Source: Candidatus Poseidoniaceae archaeon
Lineage (GTDB): Archaea; Thermoplasmatota; Poseidoniia; Poseidoniales; Poseidoniaceae
Length of the DNA: 8,375 nt
Reading direction: 5' to 3'
NCBI GenBank assembly: GCA_029250385.1
Contig: JAQXFJ010000063.1
Span: 1-8,375 of the forward strand
Shown: in pieces, positions 1 through 7,300 of the stretch
How the letters are laid out: the number at the start of each line of letters is the position of its first letter
How positions within the stretch are numbered: position 1 is the first letter of the stretch
Position numbers and translations under genes: made by a program
Notes under the pieces: model-generated
Seen by the model: only the letters and a program-made list of their open reading frames with translations
What the model was told of the DNA's origin: nothing
Database searches by the model: none

Positions 1-884
1 TGGTTATTGGATTGACAATTGTGTCAATTGGTACATCCCTTCCCGAGATCTTAGTTACTTCTACTTCGGCATTGAATGTTGATAAAAGTCCCGAGGTAGC
101 AGATTTTGCGATTGGCGGCATACTTGGTTCTGTATTGGTTCAAATAACTTTGATTTTGGGTTTTGTTGCGCTTGCTAAGGGCTTGAAGATAAGGCCGTCG
201 TGGCTTAAGAGAGACGGATTGATAATGATGTTGTCTTTGTTGCTGATGGCATCATTCCTGATCACTGGTAAAGGAATAACTAGACTTGAAGGATTTATAT
301 TATCAACGCTTTACATCGTTTATATATCATGGCTGCTTTACAATCGTAAAGAAATAATGGATAATGAGAGCGGTAATGATGCCGAGAATATTGATTTATC
401 AAGTCTATCATGGTCTGGTGCGGCATACAGTGTTATGGTGATTATTGGTCTCGCTTTAGCAGTATTTGCTGCCCACCATTTGGTGGTAAACGCTAGCGAT
501 TTGGCTTATGAAATGAATATTCCCCACTCTATAATAGGTACAGTTGTATCAGGTTTAGGGACTTCTCTACCGGAACTAACAATTGCCTTTATGGCTGCTA
601 AAAGAAGTCAAGGGGTTGCCATTGGAACTCTAATTGGCTCAAATATAACAGATCCACTTTTGTCAATTGGAATCGCATCAATGGTTCATCCGCTTTACTT
701 AACCGATGCCGGCTCTGACATGATTATGTTAGTAATATTACCAGCAACCATAATCAGTACCACCATCGCCTTATTGCTGATGAGAACCTCTTATGAATTT
801 AAGAAATGGGAAGGTATAACATTAATTGTAGTGTATTTGATATTCCTAGCCGTTTGTGAATATTTCAGAAGAGCCGGCTTCTAA
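1..884 (+). CDS. CaCA-family Na+(H+)/Ca2+ antiporter, 5' end cut by window edge
   Basis: Integral membrane cation/Ca2+ exchanger of the CaCA superfamily (YrbG/NCX_Mj type), expected to export Ca2+ in exchange for Na+ or H+. The frame is open to the window edge: before the TTG at 12 it reads VIGL, which continues the first alpha-repeat, so that TTG is internal and the real start lies outside. Numbering from it, alpha-1 has GTSLPE (T8, S9, E12) and a GS motif at 39-40; alpha-2 has GTSLPE (T184, S185, E188) and GSNITD (S210, N211, D214). Both catalytic Glu are present. Hydrophobic segments fill each half, separated by an acidic polar loop at about 111-130, matching the inverted two-half fold of the family. 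Odd point: alpha-1 reads GSVLVQI where GSNxxN is usual, so Q44 replaces the binding Asn. Roughly 25-40 N-terminal residues are missing, judged from a usual length near 320. Family call is firm; ion specificity is not known. It ends 37 nt before the acyl-CoA dehydrogenase. Confidence 0.9.
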   Translation, partial: VIGLTIVSIGTSLPEILVTSTSALNVDKSPEVADFAIGGILGSVLVQITLILGFVALAKGLKIRPSWLKRDGLIMMLSLLLMASFLITGKGITRLEGFILSTLYIVYISWLLYNRKEIMDNESGNDAENIDLSSLSWSGAAYSVMVIIGLALAVFAAHHLVVNASDLAYEMNIPHSIIGTVVSGLGTSLPELTIAFMAAKRSQGVAIGTLIGSNITDPLLSIGIASMVHPLYLTDAGSDMIMLVILPATIISTTIALLLMRTSYEFKKWEGITLIVVYLIFLAVCEYFRRAGF

Positions 885-921
885 ACCATGAAATCTTAAC
901 CCTCGGCCTCCTCGGAGTATC

Positions 922-2070
922 ATGGTCAACTTCCAACTTGATGAGATGCAAGAAGGTTTGAAAGAATTAGCACATGATTTTGCTATTGATGAAATTAGGC
1001 CAAAGGCAGAACATTGGGACGCAGAATCTAAGTTTCCCAAAGATGCAATCACAGCAGCCCATGAGATGGGTATTCTCAATTTACATATTCCGGAAAAGTA
1101 TGGCGGATTGGGCTTGGGTTGTATGGAAGAGGTTCTAGTTAACGAGGAATTAGCATGGGGCGACCCAGGGTTTGCAACAGCTGCTTATGCTACAGCACTA
1201 GCTTGCGCACCAATAATTACCGGTGCTACCGAAGAACAAAAAGAAATTTGGCTTAGAAGAGTGGCTGAAGAAGGCCACCTTGCGTCATATGCAGTTACTG
1301 AACCTGGAGCCGGTTCCGATGTTGCTGCATGTAAAACTACTGCTACATTAGACGGTGATGAGTATGTCATCAATGGTGAAAAAATGTGGATTACGGGCGC
1401 TGGTTACTCTGATTTCTTCTTTGTTTTAGCAAAAACGGACATCGATGCAGGATATCGTGGCATGTCTGGATTTATTGTTGAGAAAGATGCTGAAGGCTTT
1501 TCACTTGGCAAAAAAGAAATCAACATGGGACAAAGATGTTCTGATACTAGGTCAATTGTTTTTGATAATGTCCGCGTTGACAAAAACCAGTTGGTCGGTG
1601 GCAGTGAATCTGGAGGATGGATGAATGCAATGAAGGCGTTTGATGTTAGTCGACCAAATATCGCAGCTCACGCAACGGGACTTGCAAGAGCATCCTACGA
1701 GCATGCATTACAATATTCAAATGAGCGAACGACATTTGGCAAACCATTGCACCAGCATCAAGCGATTCAATTCATGCTTGCAGATATGAAAACTAAGATT
1801 GAAGCATCTCGTATGCTTACTTGGAAATCTGCGTTTGAATCTGATAATGGCATAAGGAATACTGAATCTGCAGCCCATGCAAAGCGCTTTGCCGCAGATA
1901 CCGCAATGGAAGTATCTACCGATGCTGTTCAAGTGTTTGGTGGCTATGGTTACTCTGAAGAGTATCCAGTTGCGAGATTAATGCGAGCAGCAAAAGTAAT
2001 GCAGATCTATGAAGGTTCATCTCAAGTACAAAAGATGATTATTGGTCGTGAGATTACCAAAGATTTCTGA
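922..2070 (+). CDS. acyl-CoA dehydrogenase, medium-chain (MCAD) type
   Basis: FAD enzyme that makes the trans-2,3 double bond in acyl-CoA, the first step of beta-oxidation, passing electrons to ETF. Its 382 residues match the usual family length. The order is the standard one: N-terminal helical domain (about 1-118), beta domain with the flavin signature VTEPGAGSD (125-133) and MWITGAG (155-161), then the C-terminal helical domain. NMGQRCSDTR (201-210), ERTTFGKP (268-275) and HQAIQFMLADM (279-289) closely resemble mammalian MCAD as I remember it. The catalytic base sits at the MCAD position, E364 in IYEGSSQ; VFGGYGYSEEYPVARLMR (338-355) precedes it. GGAG at 914-917, four bases before the ATG, supports the start, although the spacing is short. 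No ETF, thiolase or hydratase gene is in the window, so the chain-length preference and even a role in amino-acid rather than fatty-acid breakdown remain open. Confidence 0.95.
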   Translation: MVNFQLDEMQEGLKELAHDFAIDEIRPKAEHWDAESKFPKDAITAAHEMGILNLHIPEKYGGLGLGCMEEVLVNEELAWGDPGFATAAYATALACAPIITGATEEQKEIWLRRVAEEGHLASYAVTEPGAGSDVAACKTTATLDGDEYVINGEKMWITGAGYSDFFFVLAKTDIDAGYRGMSGFIVEKDAEGFSLGKKEINMGQRCSDTRSIVFDNVRVDKNQLVGGSESGGWMNAMKAFDVSRPNIAAHATGLARASYEHALQYSNERTTFGKPLHQHQAIQFMLADMKTKIEASRMLTWKSAFESDNGIRNTESAAHAKRFAADTAMEVSTDAVQVFGGYGYSEEYPVARLMRAAKVMQIYEGSSQVQKMIIGREITKDF

Positions 2071-2089
2071 CTTCAATGGTGTCTAAATC

Positions 2090-2680
2090 ATGGCTAAAAC
2101 AACACCAGCAATCATTTTGAGTGCAGGTTACAGCAAACGACTTGGAGAACACAAAGCATTGGTAGAAGTAGCAGGTAAAACTCTTCTTGAACTTGCGGTA
2201 CTAAAATTACAACAAGCAGGTTGCGCACCAGTAATTATCGTGGTCAATCAAGAATTACAATTTGACGCACTTATGTTATCTAACGGGGCGGTGGTGGTGG
2301 TCAACAAATTACCAGAAAATGGGCGGACTGGAAGCCTAAAAGTTGGGCTTACTTCAGTGTTAGCAGAATTAGGTAGAATGCCCAATAAGGCAATAATGTG
2401 CCCAGTTGATAGGCCGGGATGGAAAGCATCTCATATTGCTAAATTAATCGAATCTGATATGTCATGTTGTCTAACTGATGGCTCAGTCAAAGGGCATCCA
2501 GTTTCCCTAGTAAAGAACGACTTACTTAATATAATGGCGGCAAATGATGATGCGACATTAAAGAATATTGTGAGATTTGAATCAGTTGCAGTGGATAATT
2601 CTCTATTATCTTTGAATATAGACACGCCTAAAGACAAAGTAAGATTGACAGAAAGTGCTGATTTTTTTGTTGAACTTTGA
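2090..2680 (+). CDS. MobA/MocA-like nucleotidyltransferase (molybdopterin cytidylyltransferase candidate)
   Basis: Rossmann-like NTP transferase of the MobA/MocA group; MocA joins CMP to molybdopterin to give the dinucleotide cofactor of xanthine-dehydrogenase-family enzymes. The N-terminal nucleotide loop is ILSAGYSKRLG with K22 (9-19, 22). Ala at position 12 matches the LAAG form of CTP-using MocA rather than the LAGG of GTP-using MobA. Further family marks are GRTGSLKVGL (78-87), the metal-binding Asp in PVDRP (D107), GHP (135-137) and the C-terminal IDTPKD (177-182). The length of 196 is close to MocA (about 190-200). The ATG at 2090 is supported by GGTG at 2078-2081, eight bases upstream, a common archaeal ribosome site. 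It lies 19 nt after the dehydrogenase and 38 nt before xdhC, and that pairing is the main reason to favour the molybdenum role. A different sugar- or alcohol-phosphate nucleotidyltransferase activity is less likely. I leave the symbol empty because substrate was judged from few residues. Confidence 0.85.
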   Translation: MAKTTPAIILSAGYSKRLGEHKALVEVAGKTLLELAVLKLQQAGCAPVIIVVNQELQFDALMLSNGAVVVVNKLPENGRTGSLKVGLTSVLAELGRMPNKAIMCPVDRPGWKASHIAKLIESDMSCCLTDGSVKGHPVSLVKNDLLNIMAANDDATLKNIVRFESVAVDNSLLSLNIDTPKDKVRLTESADFFVEL

Positions 2681-2718
2681 TGCGTAAATGGTATTTGTAA
2701 AGACCAGTAGCGCAGCAC

Positions 2719-3594
2719 ATGTCGAATGACACGTTGGCTTGGGCTCTAGAGCGGCTGGCGGAAAGACGCCGTGTGGTAATTGCCAGTGTTATCCAAACTT
2801 CTGGTAGCGTTCCTGGTAAGGTTGGAGCTAAACTTGCGGTTGCTGACGGTAAGCAAGGTTTCCACGGAACCGTGGGCGGTGCTGGGTTAGAAATGAAAGT
2901 ACTACTACGATGTAAAGAATTACTCAGTGAGTATTGGGAACCATATGGTGAAATGCATACGTTTGGTCTAAATAAAGGTGCGAAGGGCTATGAAGTACAA
3001 CCTTTAGATTCTTTATGTGGGGGCCGAGTTACCTTGTCAATAGAAGTAATCATGCCATCTCCCCACGTACTCATGATGGGTGGAGGTCATTGTGCCAATG
3101 CCTTGTCGCAAACTATCAATTCACTTAATTGGCATCATTCAGTCACTGATTCAAGGCCAGAATACTGTAACAAAGATTCATTTCCTCAAGCGACTGAACT
3201 AATTCCATCTAGCGTAGCAGAATTTTTGGCGACGGAATCATTTGATTCTATAACCCGGTTTTCCGATATTTTGTTACTCGGCCATGATTGGTCTGAAGAT
3301 CAAGATAGATTACTTGGTCTATTGGGGATTTGCCAGCAACACAATTGCCTACCAGACGGAAAAACATTCCCTCGCATAGGTGTTATTGGTAGTCGTAGTA
3401 AATGGAATTCTTTTTGTAAATCAGCATTGTCACAGGAAATTAAGCAAGACTTGTTAGATGCTGTAGTCTGTCCAATCGGGATTAATATCGGCGCAGAATC
3501 ACCTGAAGAAATTGCTATTGCGGTAACAGCACAGATACTCTCCCTCAGTAAGGGTGTCTCACCTGAAGAGAATAATTGGCGTCAATCTTCTTGA
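2719..3594 (+). CDS. xdhC: XdhC/CoxI-family molybdenum hydroxylase maturation protein
   Basis: Cytoplasmic chaperone-like factor; XdhC of Rhodobacter binds the molybdenum cofactor, supports its sulfuration and hands it to xanthine dehydrogenase. Two domains are visible. The N-terminal XdhC_CoxI domain (about 8-110) has TSGSVPGKVGAKL (27-39), GTVGGAGLE (50-58) and the Cys motif PLDSLCGG with C100. The C-terminal Rossmann domain (about 115-277) has MMGGGHCANAL (119-129), the acidic end of strand 2 in TDSRPE (143-148), LLGHDWSEDQDRLL (186-199), IGSRSK (223-228) and PIGINIGAESPEE (252-264). Its 291 residues are complete for the two-domain form. The family more often has GGG where this protein has GGA before LE. 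No ribosome site is clear before the ATG at 2719. It follows the MocA-like gene and probably shares its transcript. No molybdoenzyme subunit or 2Fe-2S protein lies in the window, so the client enzyme must be elsewhere. Its 3' end overlaps that of orn on the other strand by 13 bp. Confidence 0.9.
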   Translation: MSNDTLAWALERLAERRRVVIASVIQTSGSVPGKVGAKLAVADGKQGFHGTVGGAGLEMKVLLRCKELLSEYWEPYGEMHTFGLNKGAKGYEVQPLDSLCGGRVTLSIEVIMPSPHVLMMGGGHCANALSQTINSLNWHHSVTDSRPEYCNKDSFPQATELIPSSVAEFLATESFDSITRFSDILLLGHDWSEDQDRLLGLLGICQQHNCLPDGKTFPRIGVIGSRSKWNSFCKSALSQEIKQDLLDAVVCPIGINIGAESPEEIAIAVTAQILSLSKGVSPEENNWRQSS

Positions 3595-4133
3595 GGATTG
3601 AAAATTTCCTTTCTAAAATATTCCAATTCTTCGATTGACTCCAATATGTCATCTAGCGCTAAATGGGATAGTTTCTTTTGGTATTTTTCTACCTTCGGGT
3701 ACCATCTTCTGGCAAGTTCTTTGACGGTTGAAACATCTATCATTCGGTAGTGCAAGTAATCCGCCACCATTGGCATTTCCTTATCGAGAAATTTTCTGTC
3801 GTTCCAAATGCTATTACCACACAATGGCGCAGTATTTGGATTAACCCATTGTTGTAAGAACTCTAGAGTTTGCTGTTCTGCCTCAGCGATTGTTACTCCA
3901 TTATTTCTTATCCGATCTACTAGTCCACTACGGTGATGATGAGTTGTATTCCATTCATCCATTCCGGCAATTAATTCCTCTGAAACGGTGACTGCAAGAT
4001 TTGGACCTTGGGCTAAGATATTGAGTTCTCCATCGGTGATTACCGTAGCGATTTCAATAATCGATTCCTTTTTCTCGTCTAGTCCAGTCATTTCCAAATC
4101 GATCCATACCATTCGCTGATCTTTGGCGTCCAT
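3582..4133 (-). CDS. orn: oligoribonuclease (DEDDh 3'-5' exoribonuclease)
   Basis: Degrades short oligoribonucleotides (2-5 nt) to mononucleotides as the last step of RNA decay; in bacteria it also clears pGpG from cyclic-di-GMP turnover. All catalytic residues are present, numbered from the chosen start: D12 and E14 in WIDLEMTGLD, D112 in GNSIWNDRKFL, H157 and D162 in SHLALDDILESI. RIIDVST-like text is seen as MIDVSTVKELARRW (about 131-144). The product of 183 residues is very like E. coli Orn (181). The frame stays open upstream to a TTG at 4199, with ATGs at 4157 and 4133. I choose 4133 because it puts the catalytic pair at exactly residues 12 and 14, as in E. coli; 4157 (191 residues) is the main alternative. 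The gene is downstream of the large surface-protein gene on the same strand with a 167-nt gap, and probably has its own promoter. Confidence 0.96.
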   Translation of the reverse strand: MDAKDQRMVWIDLEMTGLDEKKESIIEIATVITDGELNILAQGPNLAVTVSEELIAGMDEWNTTHHHRSGLVDRIRNNGVTIAEAEQQTLEFLQQWVNPNTAPLCGNSIWNDRKFLDKEMPMVADYLHYRMIDVSTVKELARRWYPKVEKYQKKLSHLALDDILESIEELEYFRKEIFNPQED

Positions 4134-4178
4134 GTCCGTCCGTAATAGAGAACACATTTCAATTGGGCGGACCCAGAC

Positions 4179-4188
4179 ATAATTTTTA
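4179..4188 (-). promoter_or_regulatory. possible archaeal TATA box for orn
   Basis: On the minus strand this reads TAAAAATTAT, the most AT-rich stretch in the orn leader. Its centre lies about 26-27 nt before the ATG at 4157, the usual archaeal TATA-to-start distance. A transcript starting there would be leaderless for the 4157 start, or carry a 24-nt leader for the preferred start at 4133. A second AT-rich stretch, AATAATAT, lies at about 4203-4210. No clear B-recognition element was seen. This is a weak call made by eye. Confidence 0.3.
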
Positions 4189-4220
4189 CTGGTCTTCAAA
4201 GCATATTATTCTAGGGCTTT

Positions 4221-4278
4221 CTTCCTTGGAAGTCCTGAGGACCTGTCGTTTGTAGATCGCTTTAGTTACAGTGACTAA
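4221..4278. repeat. three short inverted repeats in the orn/surface-protein gap
   Basis: The 167-nt gap (4134-4300) holds three palindromes. CTTCC-TT-GGAAG is at 4221-4232; GTCCT-G-AGGAC is at 4232-4242, directly adjoining the first; and a less perfect pair TTAGTTAC/GTGACTAA is at 4262-4278, 7 of 8 positions matching. Loops of 1-2 bases mean that as RNA they would lose inner pairs. None is followed by a T run on the minus strand, so they do not look like a standard terminator of the surface-protein gene. They could be protein-binding sites or chance. Confidence 0.3.
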
Positions 4279-4300
4279 TAGAGGTAAGTGATTAGTTGAC

Positions 4301-7300
4301 TCATAGTAATTCGTCGAGGAAAGAAACATCAATATTTGATGGGGTTTGGTTGTCTTTCACATCGACTTCAGTATCGTTGTAATTGGGTTGTTGCTGGCCA
4401 AGATTTGATTGTTGATTTGGTGTCTGGGTATATTGGTCCGGAGTAGGTTGAACTGACTGTTGAACTAGTGGCTGGGTATACTGGTCCAGAGTAGGTTGAA
4501 CTGGCTGTTGAACTAGTGGTTGAGTATATTGGTTTGGAGTAGGTTTAACCAACTGAGGCAATGGTGGCAGAGGGATTGCCGGGGGGACCATTCCTGCAGG
4601 CAATGGAGGTAATGTTAGCATGCCTGGCTTCGTATTAGTTTGCGGTAGGTAGTCAGGACTTATTTGCCGTGGAGGAGATTGTACTGGCGAAGTCATCTCA
4701 CCATACTGAGACTGTCCCTCTATTCCCCAAGTGGAGTCTTGTATTTCCCAAGCATTAGATAGATCTGAGCGCCCTCGACGACTAATTGACAATATTACAA
4801 TTGTTATGAGGGTTGTCAAAGCAATGCCTGCGATGATTAAATTACGAGCACTCAAAACAGACTCAAGGCTCAAAGCATCGTTGTTGTTTCCAGATGGAGG
4901 CGCTTGGCTGGCATTGATTTCTACAGATCTAACCACTTGTTTGATGTTTTCATCATCAAACGGAGTAACAGAAACAAACCAATTAGAAGTGTTAGAAAGG
5001 AGTTCATAATTATCATTTGTTATGATGAAACTTGCACTTGAAATTTGGTCGCCGACAAGCTCTGCTTCAGTAATTTCTGAGAATTCCTTAGCAGCAATGT
5101 GGACTTGAAATCCTTGAACATCTCCGGTCGTAATTTGATTCCAGGAGACCAGTATTTTTTGACTATCAATCCAAGACAGAGTTATTCCTTCAACGCTTGG
5201 TAGGTTACTACCATCATTAGCAAATCCGTTATCAATTGATTGTACTGACGCTGTGATGAGGTTTGTTGTTATTGAGTTCCCAGAAAAATCTACCGGGACA
5301 ACAGCAACCCAAACTGTTAATTCAGGGGAAATCGGAGTTTCTCCCTCCAGTAGACTGATTGTCAGTGGGAACTCAGGCAAAGATTCTGTTACCATGACAG
5401 GACTGGAGGGTCCGTTAAACAATGCGCCAACATTGGTAAATTTGTATGATGCTGCATAGATTTGGTATTCTGAAATATCACTTGCTGTTGATAATTCGAA
5501 TTCAAGGTTTACGCCTGTCCCATCATCCTGAGGTCGGTCTTGCAAGGTGAGATTGTCAATTCTTTGGGGAGCAATATCGTCTTGCAAGTTATTTATTGGA
5601 GTGACACTTGGGCTTTGTAGTTCAGTTAAATATGCATCTCCATCGCTGTTATGCACTGAGACGGCCACATACAATTTGGTATTTGATCGTATCAAGCTAG
5701 GCATGTTGATTGTATTTCCCGATACATCAGTTGAGTAATACAGGCCGGTACTGGCTGTGAGAGTAATTTGATTTTTATCTTCATCATCTGATTGTTTGTC
5801 AATGACAATACAACCACATGTGTCCGGATTAGTTCCATATTCGTCCCAGAGTGACGCAACATTGTCTAGAGGTCGGTCACCTATCCAAACTGTGTAGTAT
5901 CCAAACTCATCAGACTCCGAAACCAACCAAGTAATATCAATCGCTGTTCCTTGGTCGTTGGGTGTGTCAAAGACCACAATACTTGCAATACGCTCTGGAG
6001 GCAGAATGTCGTCGTTAAGGTTATCCAATGGTGTAGCAGTAACAATTTCGACACCTGTGCGTTGCGAGTTGAGATATTCATCAAAGGCTACTACCCCTAT
6101 GTAATATGCTTGACCGTCAACCAATGGAGTACCATCAAAGTCGGACAGTATGGTCGAATTAACTGAACAGTCGGTGATTATTTTCGATGCTGTGAATCCA
6201 TCTACGGAAGTTGGCTCAGTTGAAAATTCGACATCAGTAACCATGAATATTTGATAGAAAGCACAATCGTTGGCACTAGATTGATCCCATCCTAGAGTAA
6301 TTTTTCCACCGCTGTCTTCCGGCGTATCTATCGCAAATACGTTGTTTAGCGGTGCTGGTGGAAGTCCGTTATCGTCACCTCCGGGAGCAATCACTGGACC
6401 GATGATGGTAGCATTTTCTGTATCTTCTTTTCCTCCTGCATCGATGCAGGTAAATCCAAGCCAATATATAATTCCGGTTTCGACATTTAGTATGGTTGTG
6501 TTTCCGCCGCTAACTGGTACGGCTAAATCCGGTATCATGTTAAGTGTAACTTCGTTGTTATTGAAGGATTCCAGAAGATAAATTCCAGTTTGGGCTATGT
6601 CTAGTGCCGTACATCGAGCCCATTCCAAACTAAGTTCGCCTTGCTGGCTATCTTCGAAAGGAACTGCTGTAGCCCAAGCAGGTGGTATCGGGACTTCATC
6701 GCTTGTCACTAATGGTCCGGCAATTGGACTTGGTACTCCATACCTTCCGTCTTGGTATTCTACAACTATCACTGCATAGTATTCAGTCCCGTCAATGATA
6801 GGTTCACCGTTTGCAGTGGTCGTTACTGCGACAGTACTAGTGTAGGATAATTTGGATGCATCGGGGATTCGTCCTTCAAAACTAATTTCTGAAACTAGCT
6901 CGTTCCATGGCCCTTCATTAACGTAAATATGGTATGCTTTGAAATCAATGTCCGTGACTATTGACCATTCAAAACTCAATGCACTGCCCCCATCGTCTGG
7001 GCGGTCGTATACATCAGTGATGACCACTGGTGTATCTTTGCGGACCCAATCGTATGTAAGCCGAATTTCCATGCTGCCGTCTTCTTGAGAAAGAAGTTTT
7101 AGAGGAACATAACGTGTTCTGTTGATAATTTGCCCATTATCAATGGCAAATTGTAGCATTTCAGCTAGACTTGCAGTATCAGAGATATCTATTTCTGCAT
7201 CGTAATTTAGTAGAACGGTTTTGGCCCATACAGGAGTGTTAGAGTCCGGAGAACTCAGAGCTAGTGGTATGTATTGGAATGAGGCTCCATTTGTATCGAT

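Noticed and set aside
867..882. Hairpin AGAAG-AGCCGG-CTTCT at the end of the antiporter gene as a terminator
   Set aside because: The stem is only 5 bp, it overlaps the stop codon and no T run follows.
846..1932. Minus-strand open frames of 62-77 codons opposite the acyl-CoA dehydrogenase and antiporter end
   Set aside because: They lie opposite strongly conserved coding sequence and show no family features.
2399..2416. PVDRP region as evidence for a GTP-type MobA
   Set aside because: The Asp-containing motif is shared across the superfamily. The N-terminal SAG (rather than AGG) and the xdhC neighbour favour a MocA-like role.
2431..2718. Minus-strand 95-codon frame across the end of the MocA-like gene
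   Set aside because: It is antisense to a conserved C-terminal motif region and has no domain or ribosome site.
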